Shown here in pieces: positions 26,017-33,720 of a stretch of DNA of 64,000 nt. Source of the stretch: Rhizobium sp. TH2 (lineage in GTDB: Bacteria; Pseudomonadota; Alphaproteobacteria; Rhizobiales; Rhizobiaceae). Each line of letters starts with the position of its first letter. Position 1 is the stretch's first letter. Below the pieces are notes generated by a model that was given only the letters and a program-made list of their open reading frames with translations, had not been told where the DNA came from and ran no database searches. Position numbers and translations under genes: made by a program. Location of the stretch: assembly GCF_024707525.1 (NCBI RefSeq), contig NZ_CP062231.1, positions 3,038,001 to 3,102,000 on the forward strand. Direction: 5' to 3'.

Positions 26017-27507
26017 TCACTCTCGCCGCCCCTGCACGATCCGGTCGATGATCATTGCGCAAAGCAGAATCGCGAGGCCTGCGAGCAGTCCCTGGCCCAC
26101 TGCTGCATATTGCAGTGCATTGAGAACATCCTCGCCCAAACCCTTGGCACCAATCAAGGAAGCGATGACGACCATGGAAAGGCACATCAGGATCGTCTGG
26201 TTGATGCCGGCCATGATCGACGGCATCGCCAACGGCAGGTCGATCCGCGTCAGCAGGAACCAGCGCGTCGCGCCATAGGCTTCCGCCGCCTCGCGCACCG
26301 CCGCCGGCACGCCCTGGATGCCAAGCGCCGTCAGCCGCACCACCGGCGGCGTGCCGAAGATCAGCGTGGCGATCACACCCGGCGGCTTGCCGATGCCGAA
26401 CAGCGCGATGACAGGGATCAGATAGACGAAAGCGGGCATGGTCTGCATGAAATCAAGCACCGGCCGGATCGCCGTGTAGGCATTCGGCCGCCGGCCACAC
26501 CAGATGCCGAGCGGAATGCCGATCAAGAGACAGAGCACCGCGGACGTGCCGAGCAGCGCCACGGTTTCCAGGCTTTTCTCCCAGAAGCCGAGCACAGCGA
26601 GATAGATGAGTGCCGCGGTCGTGAAGATCGCGACACGGACACCGGCCAACTGCCACGCCAGGATGACGATGACCGCCATCGATACCGGCCACGGCGTTGT
26701 CGTGAGCCCATAGGCCACGCCGTCGAGCACCGCATTGATTAGCCCAGTGATCGCCGTGAACACCGCGTCGCCGGATTTCGACAGCGCCTCCAGCGCCCGA
26801 TCGAGCATGCCCGCGACGTTCGCCTGCCAGTCACGATTTACGGGTGCCGCGATCAGCCAGTCCGGCGGCGATTGCGCCGCGACGCGCCGCGCGGTCAGGC
26901 CATAGGCAAGGATGCAAAACAATGCCGCGAGCGCCGCCGTGGGATAATGAAAACCGCTCCGCAGCCGGCGGTCCGACCGCCAGCGCGTGAAGCGCCGCTG
27001 CAGCATAGGGTTGGCAAGAATACCGATCAGCAGCTTGCCGATCAGCAGCGTCGCCAAGCCTGATCCGACTAGCATCGGCCCGCGCAGTTCGGCGGCTTCG
27101 GCCTGCTTGCGAGCGTTGTCGGCGGCGCGCTGCAACCCGTCGGCGGACCGCATCATGCTGTCGGCACTCGCCTCGCCAGCATCTTTCGCCTTCTGTGCCT
27201 CGATCCGCCGTTCCGCCACCTGCTTGTCGAGACGCTGGGCGCGCACGCGCTGTTCGCCGCCGAGATTGCCGGCAAGGCCGGTCGCGAGCTGGGCCACCGC
27301 CAGCGTCTCCAGGAAGAACGCGAGCCAGAACAGGACCGGCATGGCGCGCGCCGCAGCCCAGATGGGACCAAGAATGGCGGCAGCGGGATTGAACGACCAG
27401 GTGAATCCGGCATGGCTGCGGATGCGGCTGAAGACACCAGTGTAGTACCCGCCATTCTGCTGCGCGAACGCCTGGACGAGATCATTTTCGGAAGAAGGCT
27501 CGCTCAT
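26017..27507 (-). CDS. Betaine/proline-type ABC permease with long N-terminal extension
   Basis: A 496-residue membrane protein. The last ~200 residues are a ProW/OpuAB permease domain, with the EAA loop EAAEAYGATRWFLLTRIDLPLAMPSI. Before it lies an unusual extension. A hydrophobic segment at about 55-80 comes first, then a charged, probably coiled-coil stretch at about 84-144 rich in Arg, Glu, Lys, Ala and Gln, then further membrane segments. The extension may be a regulatory or periplasmic element. The gene starts inside the end of the ATPase gene (4-base overlap). With its SBP and ATPase it forms a quaternary amine importer. Confidence 0.85.
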   Translation of the reverse strand: MSEPSSENDLVQAFAQQNGGYYTGVFSRIRSHAGFTWSFNPAAAILGPIWAAARAMPVLFWLAFFLETLAVAQLATGLAGNLGGEQRVRAQRLDKQVAERRIEAQKAKDAGEASADSMMRSADGLQRAADNARKQAEAAELRGPMLVGSGLATLLIGKLLIGILANPMLQRRFTRWRSDRRLRSGFHYPTAALAALFCILAYGLTARRVAAQSPPDWLIAAPVNRDWQANVAGMLDRALEALSKSGDAVFTAITGLINAVLDGVAYGLTTTPWPVSMAVIVILAWQLAGVRVAIFTTAALIYLAVLGFWEKSLETVALLGTSAVLCLLIGIPLGIWCGRRPNAYTAIRPVLDFMQTMPAFVYLIPVIALFGIGKPPGVIATLIFGTPPVVRLTALGIQGVPAAVREAAEAYGATRWFLLTRIDLPLAMPSIMAGINQTILMCLSMVVIASLIGAKGLGEDVLNALQYAAVGQGLLAGLAILLCAMIIDRIVQGRRE

Positions 27508-28601
27508 GCCGCGTCCTTCCGCTTCAACGCATTCAGGATCGCCGCCGTATCGACAATACCGACAACCACATCCCCGCTCCGCACGGCAATCGGCCCGGCT
27601 TGCCCGGCTGCGATATCCACGAGGTCAGCCAAAACCTGATCTGTGCGTACGCTCGGCAAGGCGGAGAGATCGCGCTCGGGATAGCGCGCCATATTGCCGC
27701 CAACGGGCTCCATGATACTGCCGGCCGTCAGAATGTTGAGCCGCGAAATCTCCGCCACGAACCTCGCGACATACTCGTGCTGCGGCTTGGTCACGACCTC
27801 TTCGGGCGTTCCCGTTTGCAAAATCACGCCGTCCTTCATGACAGCGATGCGATCGCCGATGCGCACCGCCTCTTCGAGATCATGCGTGATGAACACCACG
27901 GTCTTGCCCATGGCCTCCGAGAGCGACAGGAACTCATCCTGCAACTGGCGCCGGATCAATGGATCGAGCGCGCTGAACGGCTCGTCCATCAACAGGATCG
28001 CTGGATCGGCGGCGAGAGCGCGGGCAAGCCCAACGCGCTGCTGCATGCCGCCGGAGAGCTCGTGACAATAGCGATCACCCCAGCCCGTGAGATTGACCTT
28101 GGCCAGCGCGGATTCGGCGATATCGAAACGGCTCTGGCGCGAGGCGCGTTGGATTTCGAGCGGCAGAGCCACATTGTCCCGCACCGTGCGATGCGGCAAC
28201 AGCCCGAAATTCTGGAACACCATGCCGATCTTGTGGGAGCGGAGAGAACGCAGCTCCGCCGGCGATTTCGCCATCACGTTTTCGCCATCGACAAGTATCT
28301 CGCCGGCCGTCGGTTCAAGCAGCCGGTTGACGTGACGCACGAGCGTCGACTTGCCGCTGCCCGACAGGCCCATGATGCAGAATATCTCGCCACAATTGAC
28401 CGAGAGGTGGACATCGGCGACGCCGACGACGCAGTCATAGCGCTCGGCAATGTCCTGCTTGCCGAGCCCCGCCCTTTGCACCGCCGCGAGAGCCTCCTGC
28501 TGGCGCGCGCCAAAAATCTTCCAGACACCCTTCATCACGATCAGCGGCTCGCCGCCAATCGTGAGGTCCTGGGCGATTGGCACCGGACGCGCGTCAGCCA
28601 C
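27504..28601 (-). CDS. Betaine/proline-type ABC transporter ATPase
   Basis: A 365-residue ProV/OpuAA-like ATPase. Walker A GLSGSGKST, signature LSGGMQQRVGLARAL, Walker B LLMDEPFSALD and the H-loop FITHDLEEA are all intact. Residues from about 290 look like a short CBS region (VRTDQVLADLVDIA), as in osmoregulated betaine importers. The insertion before Walker A (QEALAAVQRAGLGKQDIAERYDC) is also usual in ProV. It lies between the binding protein (12 bases) and the permease (overlap). The setting points to uptake of betaine for growth rather than only osmoprotection. Confidence 0.9.
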   Translation of the reverse strand: MADARPVPIAQDLTIGGEPLIVMKGVWKIFGARQQEALAAVQRAGLGKQDIAERYDCVVGVADVHLSVNCGEIFCIMGLSGSGKSTLVRHVNRLLEPTAGEILVDGENVMAKSPAELRSLRSHKIGMVFQNFGLLPHRTVRDNVALPLEIQRASRQSRFDIAESALAKVNLTGWGDRYCHELSGGMQQRVGLARALAADPAILLMDEPFSALDPLIRRQLQDEFLSLSEAMGKTVVFITHDLEEAVRIGDRIAVMKDGVILQTGTPEEVVTKPQHEYVARFVAEISRLNILTAGSIMEPVGGNMARYPERDLSALPSVRTDQVLADLVDIAAGQAGPIAVRSGDVVVGIVDTAAILNALKRKDAA

Positions 28602-28613
28602 TGGCCGAGCCTC

Positions 28614-29579
28614 TCAGTGGCCGAACCACTTCGAGACGTCTTGCTGGTTTGCCTTCACCCATTCCTTGGCGACATCGGCCGCCGGCTTCTTGTTGACGAT
28701 AATCTCGAAGGCCATCTTGCTGACGTCCTCGGGCTTGAGGCTGATCTTCTCAAGCGCGGCGGCTAGGTCTGGCTGGCGCTCGGCAAGCGAAGCGGCATAG
28801 GCGATATGTACGGTCGTGGTCGCATAACCCGATGCGACCTTGGACTTGTTGTACCAGTCCGGATCGTCGTTCGGCTGGACCACCACGAACTTCGCAGGGT
28901 CGTTCTTCGGCTCTTCGAGCATGGCAAGATCATAGCGCGCGAAATTCTGGTGCGGACCGTAGCAATAGCCGATCCAGGGCTTCTTTTCCTTGGCGGCCTT
29001 GTCGAGCGCCGCATTCGCGACCGCCTCGTCGATCACCTGGAGATCGAAGAATTCGGCGAAGCCATAGTCGCGAGCCTTCACCTTCTCGATATTGGTGGAC
29101 TGCCAGCCCGATGCACCCATCCAGATCTCGCCCTTGCCATCGCCATTGGTGTCGAACAGCTTGGCATTCTCGGGATTGGCGAGGTCATAGACGCTCTTGA
29201 TATTGTGGTCTGTGACGGTGTTCTTGGTGACGCAGTAGCCCTGCACCGCCTCGTAGCCGTTGGCGGCGAGCTTCACTGTCTTGCTGCCTTTGACATATTT
29301 GTCGACCAGGCCATTCTGATTGGGCAGCCAGACGTCCGGCCAGATATCGACCTCGCCCTTGTTGCGGTCCATGGCTTCCCAGATCACCGGAACCGCTGTG
29401 GTCGTGACGGTCGATACTTCGAGGCCGAGTTCCTGTTCGGCTGCGGCCTTGATGACGTTCATCACGGCGGTCGCGGTAGCGTAATTCGGGTCGGGCATGG
29501 TCACATCGGCAGCAAATGCCGAGGCGCAACCGGCGCCGGTGAATGCGAGGAATGTGGTGGCAAGCATATACGATTTCAT
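28614..29579 (-). CDS. Glycine betaine/quaternary amine binding protein
   Basis: A 321-residue periplasmic protein with a signal peptide (residues 1-23, LAFTGAGCASAFA). The OpuAC-like body includes VIWEAMDRNKGEVDIWPDVW, GYCVTKNT and KPWIGYCYGPH, rich in Trp and Tyr residues that can cage a trimethylammonium group. A Cys at 18 lies within the leader, but the AFA site fits signal peptidase I better than a lipobox. The gene follows the MttB gene by 100 bases, where a 14-bp direct repeat suggests an extra control point. The exact ligand (glycine betaine, proline betaine, carnitine) is open. Confidence 0.9.
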   Translation of the reverse strand: MKSYMLATTFLAFTGAGCASAFAADVTMPDPNYATATAVMNVIKAAAEQELGLEVSTVTTTAVPVIWEAMDRNKGEVDIWPDVWLPNQNGLVDKYVKGSKTVKLAANGYEAVQGYCVTKNTVTDHNIKSVYDLANPENAKLFDTNGDGKGEIWMGASGWQSTNIEKVKARDYGFAEFFDLQVIDEAVANAALDKAAKEKKPWIGYCYGPHQNFARYDLAMLEEPKNDPAKFVVVQPNDDPDWYNKSKVASGYATTTVHIAYAASLAERQPDLAAALEKISLKPEDVSKMAFEIIVNKKPAADVAKEWVKANQQDVSKWFGH

Positions 29580-29639
29580 ATCGATCCCCCTTTTTGGTTA
29601 CATGTAGAGTGAGAGAAAATTTGCTCCCGATCCATTGGA

Positions 29640-29675
29640 ATCAGGGGCATTAGGAAAAGTGATCGGGGGCATTAG
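29640..29675. repeat. Two direct repeats 22 bp apart before the betaine-binding protein gene
   Basis: ATCAGGGGCATTAG (29640-29653) and ATCGGGGGCATTAG (29662-29675) differ at one base and start 22 bases apart, two helix turns. They lie in the 100-base gap between the MttB gene and the binding-protein gene. This layout suits an activator dimer of the AraC type, such as GbdR. No such regulator is in the window. Confidence 0.5.
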
Positions 29676-29679
29676 AGCG

Positions 29680-31254
29680 TCAATAATAGTCCTGATCCGG
29701 CTTGCTGGCCTTGCGCTTGGCAACGTATTCGCGAAGCGCTTCATCGATCGCCGGATCAAGGCCGGGATCCTGATAATCGGCGAGCAACTGCTTCCATTGC
29801 TTGTTGGCGCGCTGGGCGGCGTCGAGCCCACCTTCGGCGCTCCACTGCTCGAACGAATTGTTGTCGGCGATCGGCGAGCGATAGAAGGCGGAGAGGAAAT
29901 TCGCCTGCGTATGGGCGCTGCCGAGAAAGTGCGAACCCGGGCCAACATCGGCGATAGCATCGAGCGCCTGGGCATTTTCCGAAAGATCGATGCCATCGAA
30001 GAAGCTCGCAATCTTGCCGCAGAGATCGGCATCGATGATCGTCTTCTCAAAACCGGTCACCAGCCCGCCTTCGAGCCAGCCGGTGGCGTGGTTGATGAGG
30101 TTAGCGCCCGCAAGCATCGACATCATCAGCCCCCAGGTCGCCTCCTGTTCTGCCTGCGCATCCGGCAGTTTGGAGGCCGAGAGCGTGCCCACGGTATGGA
30201 ACGGCACGCCAAGCCTGCGCGCCAATTGTCCGCAGGCGAGCACCATCTTGCCGGCCTCAGGCGTGCCGAATGTCGGCGCCCCCGATTGCATCGAGATCGT
30301 GCTGGCAAAGCTGCCCATCATGCAGGGCGCACCGGGATTGATGAGCTGTACGAGCGTGATTGTCGCCAGGGCCTCGGCAAGCACCTGCGCCACTGTCCCG
30401 GCGACCGTCACCGGGCTCATCGCGCCGGCCAGCGTCCATGGCGTGCAGGCGACCGGCTGGTTGTTGCGCGCATAGACCTTCAGCGAACCGGACATATTGG
30501 CATCCAGCACCAGCGGCGCATTGGTATTGCTGACATTATAGAGCACGGCATTGTTGGCGACGAAGTCGTCGCCGAACACGATCTTGGCCATGTCGACCGC
30601 ATCCTGCGCCCGCTCACCGCCGATGAACGCGCCCATGAAGCAGCGGTCGGAATAGCGGATATGGGCATAGAGCATATCGAGATGCCGCTTGTTGGCGGGC
30701 AGATCGACCGGCTCGCATACCACACCGCCGGAATGGTGCAGGTGCGGAATCATCTGGTGGATCTTGATGAGATCCTGGAAGTCGGCATAGGTCGCATAAC
30801 GCCGGCCGCGATCGAGATCATGCACGAAGGGAGGCCCCCAGGCGGGGCACAGCACCGTGTTGTTGCCGCCGATCGTCACCGTATTGGCGGGATTGCGCGC
30901 GTGCTGCTGGAATTCGCGCGGCGCGCTGGCCTGGATGATCTTGCGGCACATGCCGGGCTCGAACCGCACCCGCGTGCCCTGCACATCGGCGCCGGCATCG
31001 CGGAAAATCTGCAGGATTTCCGGGTCGTCATGAAACTCCATGCCGATCTCTTTCAACAGCTTGTCGGCATTGGCCTCGATCAGGCTGAGGCCTTCCTCGT
31101 TGAGGATTTCGTAAGGCGCGAGCTTGCGGTTGATGTAGGGCCGACGTGGCGCCTCGCTGCTGGCGCGCTGCGCGCCCCGCCCGGCGCGGCCGCCTGTTCG
31201 CGAACGCGTCGGCTCGACTGGCGCTTCCGGCACGTCTTGTTCGGTCACATCCAT
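29680..31254 (-). CDS. Trimethylamine methyltransferase (MttB) family protein, non-pyrrolysine
   Basis: A 524-residue protein of the MttB superfamily, in which non-pyrrolysine members demethylate glycine betaine, proline betaine, carnitine and similar compounds. Landmarks are RYATYADFQDLIKIHQ, LDMLYAHIRYSDR and the barrel segment LLSASKLPDAQAEQEATWGL-like region near residue 365. No in-frame UAG is used. The first 40 residues are Arg/Gly-rich and probably disordered. Known relatives need a corrinoid protein, and none is encoded in this window. The operon partners are two demethylating dehydrogenases and a betaine importer. The methyl acceptor is therefore open. Confidence 0.85.
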   Translation of the reverse strand: MDVTEQDVPEAPVEPTRSRTGGRAGRGAQRASSEAPRRPYINRKLAPYEILNEEGLSLIEANADKLLKEIGMEFHDDPEILQIFRDAGADVQGTRVRFEPGMCRKIIQASAPREFQQHARNPANTVTIGGNNTVLCPAWGPPFVHDLDRGRRYATYADFQDLIKIHQMIPHLHHSGGVVCEPVDLPANKRHLDMLYAHIRYSDRCFMGAFIGGERAQDAVDMAKIVFGDDFVANNAVLYNVSNTNAPLVLDANMSGSLKVYARNNQPVACTPWTLAGAMSPVTVAGTVAQVLAEALATITLVQLINPGAPCMMGSFASTISMQSGAPTFGTPEAGKMVLACGQLARRLGVPFHTVGTLSASKLPDAQAEQEATWGLMMSMLAGANLINHATGWLEGGLVTGFEKTIIDADLCGKIASFFDGIDLSENAQALDAIADVGPGSHFLGSAHTQANFLSAFYRSPIADNNSFEQWSAEGGLDAAQRANKQWKQLLADYQDPGLDPAIDEALREYVAKRKASKPDQDYY

Positions 31255-31257
31255 GAT

Positions 31258-33717
31258 TCAGCCCACCTTCGATGCTTGCTGGATTTGCGCCACGACACCG
31301 CGTGGCTTGAGGTTCTGTGGATCGTAAGGCACGTCCAGGAGTTCGGTGATCTTCAGGTCGCGATCGATGACACGAATGCTCATCGGCGCGTCGCTGGCCT
31401 TTGGCGCGAGGTAGGCCAGCACCAGCGGCATGCGGGCGCGGAAGCCATAGGCGCCCGAGGTCACGACACCGACCGCCTTGCCGTCCTGCCAGACCGTGTG
31501 ATTGTAGAAGGGCAGCGAGACGCCATCGTCCTCGACGCTGAACAGTGCCATCCGCCAGGCCGTGTCGGCAGCGTCACGCTCCAGCATGGCCTCGCGGCCG
31601 ATGAAGGACCGGCCATCCGTCCTGACCAGCGCTTCCAGCCCGGATTCAAGTGGCGTTCGTTCTGTCGTCAGATCCGAACCCCAGCCGCGATAGCCCTTTT
31701 CGAGCCGCATCGCATTGACGGCGTAGATGCCGAAGGGTGCGTGGCCGAACGGTTTTCCCGCCTCCGCTACGGCAGCGTAGACGTCACCGAAGCGGTCGAG
31801 ATCGACATGCAGTTCCCAGCCAAGCTCGCCGACATAGGAGACGCGCAAGGCGAGGACAGGAATGCCGGCAACGGTAATGGTGCGCGCCGAAAGCCATGGA
31901 AACGTCGCATCGGACAGATTGTCCTGTGTTAGCGTTTCCAGCAGGTCGCGCGACCTCGGCCCCATGACGCCAAGAATGCCGCGCCGCTCGGCGAGATTGG
32001 TGATGGTCACGCCGTTGCTCGCCCGTGACCGCAGAATGTCCTCGTCATGGCGTTCCGCAAAGGCCGCGCTGGTCAGATAATAACGATCTTCCGCTAGCCG
32101 CGTGATGGTGAATTCGGACGCGACGCCGCCACGGTTGGTGAGCACATGCATCAACCCAATGCGGCCATCGCGGACGGGCGGCCTGTTCGAACCGAGTGAG
32201 GCCATGAAATCCGCGGCACCCGGTCCGCTGACTTCGAACTTCGAGAAAGCCGAGAGATCGACGCTGCCGACATTGTCGCGCACATTCAGGCATTCGCGGC
32301 CAACAGCATCCAACCAGCCCGGGCGGCGGAACGTCAGTTCCACGTCCCGCGTGTCACCCTTGGCAAACCAGTTCGGTCGCTCCCAGCCATAGGCGGCACC
32401 CAGCACCGCGCCCTCGGCGCGCTGCTGTCCAAGCGCCGGCGTCACTCGACGCGGGCGGCCTGCCTCGCGCTCCTCGAACGGGAAATGCACCCCGAACTGC
32501 AGGCCGAAACATTCCACCGCCTTGTCGATACGATAGTCGCGATCGGCGAAATTGCCGAAGCGGCGAGCGTCGATCGCCAGCGCATCGCGAGGCGGCGCGC
32601 CATCGACGATCCAGTCGGCGAGGAAGGCACCCGCACCGCCACCCTCCATCACACCCATGCTCGAGCCAGTGAGCAGCCAGCCGTTCGCCATGCCGAAGGC
32701 CGGGCCGACCATGGGATTGGCGTCGGGCGTGAACGTGATCGGACCGTTGACCACGGTCTTGATGCCGGCATTCGCCAGCGCCGGCACCCGCTCCATCGCC
32801 ATTGCGATGATGTGCTCGATCGAGTCGAGATCGGGCGGCATCAGCTCCATGCCGAAGGCCGGCGGAATACCGTCCGCACCCCACGGATGCCCGGTTTTCT
32901 CGTATGGCCCGACAATATAGCCATTGCGTTCCTGGCGCAGATACCAGCTCTCCTCGGGGTCGCGGATAATCGGCAGTTCAGGTGCGCCGGCCGCGATGCG
33001 CTCGGCGATCTCCGGCACCTCGGCCGTGACCACATATTGATGCAGCATGGGTACGACGGGCAGGTCGAGCCCCATCATCGCGCCGATCTCGCGGCACCAG
33101 GTGCCGGCGGCATTGACGACATGCTCGGCGGTGATTGTGCCCTGCTTGGTCTCCACCAGCCACTCACCGGACGCATTCTTTGACAGCGACAGAACGGGAT
33201 TGTGACGAACGATCTCGGCGCCGAGATTGCGCGCGGCCGTCGCCATGGCATTGGTCGCCAGCGTCGGATCGACATGGCCGTCATTCGGCTCGTGGATCGC
33301 GCCGATAATGCCGTCGAGCTCAACCAGCGGGTAGATATCCTTGATCTGCTTCGGAGTGAGAATATTGAATTCATGGCCAACGAAATCGCCGATGCCCTGC
33401 ACATGCCGGAACTCGTTCATCCGCTCCTCGGAGCGCGTAATGCGCAACGCGCCGCTCGGATGAAAGCCGGTCGGCAATCCGGTTTCGGCCGTCAGCCCTT
33501 CGCGGTACATGCGGATCGAATGCGCCCGCATTTCCATGATTGTAGCGTTGTGGGCAAAATGGGTGCAGAGGCCTGCGGCATGCCATGTCGAGCCGGCCGT
33601 CAACTCGGTCTTCTCGACCAGCATTACATCCGACCAGCTGCGCTTGGCGAGATGGTAGAGCAGCGACACACCCATCGCGCCACCGCCGATCACAACCACT
33701 CTTGCATGTTCCTTCAT
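31258..33717 (-). CDS. Dimethylglycine/sarcosine dehydrogenase-like FAD and folate protein (copy 1)
   Basis: An 819-residue protein. The N-terminal half is a DAO-type FAD domain with VVVIGGGAMGVSLLYHLAKR (residues 7-26) and GSTWHAAGL, whose His is the covalent FAD site in dimethylglycine dehydrogenase. The C-terminal half is a GCV_T/aminomethyltransferase domain that passes the methyl carbon to tetrahydrofolate (SYVGELGWELHVDLD, EKGYRGWGSDL). It should oxidise an N-methyl group and form methylene-THF. It lies 3 bases upstream of the MttB gene and 3 bases after copy 2. The two copies are about the same size but clearly diverged, so they may take successive methyl groups. Confidence 0.88.
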   Translation of the reverse strand: MKEHARVVVIGGGAMGVSLLYHLAKRSWSDVMLVEKTELTAGSTWHAAGLCTHFAHNATIMEMRAHSIRMYREGLTAETGLPTGFHPSGALRITRSEERMNEFRHVQGIGDFVGHEFNILTPKQIKDIYPLVELDGIIGAIHEPNDGHVDPTLATNAMATAARNLGAEIVRHNPVLSLSKNASGEWLVETKQGTITAEHVVNAAGTWCREIGAMMGLDLPVVPMLHQYVVTAEVPEIAERIAAGAPELPIIRDPEESWYLRQERNGYIVGPYEKTGHPWGADGIPPAFGMELMPPDLDSIEHIIAMAMERVPALANAGIKTVVNGPITFTPDANPMVGPAFGMANGWLLTGSSMGVMEGGGAGAFLADWIVDGAPPRDALAIDARRFGNFADRDYRIDKAVECFGLQFGVHFPFEEREAGRPRRVTPALGQQRAEGAVLGAAYGWERPNWFAKGDTRDVELTFRRPGWLDAVGRECLNVRDNVGSVDLSAFSKFEVSGPGAADFMASLGSNRPPVRDGRIGLMHVLTNRGGVASEFTITRLAEDRYYLTSAAFAERHDEDILRSRASNGVTITNLAERRGILGVMGPRSRDLLETLTQDNLSDATFPWLSARTITVAGIPVLALRVSYVGELGWELHVDLDRFGDVYAAVAEAGKPFGHAPFGIYAVNAMRLEKGYRGWGSDLTTERTPLESGLEALVRTDGRSFIGREAMLERDAADTAWRMALFSVEDDGVSLPFYNHTVWQDGKAVGVVTSGAYGFRARMPLVLAYLAPKASDAPMSIRVIDRDLKITELLDVPYDPQNLKPRGVVAQIQQASKVG

Positions 33718-33720
33718 ATT

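Noticed and set aside
29680..31254. Pyrrolysine use in the MttB homologue
   Set aside because: The gene is read through without any internal UAG, and no pyl genes are seen, so it is a non-pyrrolysine member.
29635..31932. A 765-codon open frame on the plus strand, antisense to the MttB and dehydrogenase genes
   Set aside because: It mirrors the codon pattern of strongly coding minus-strand genes, has no recognisable domain, and crosses a gene boundary. It is a GC-rich shadow.
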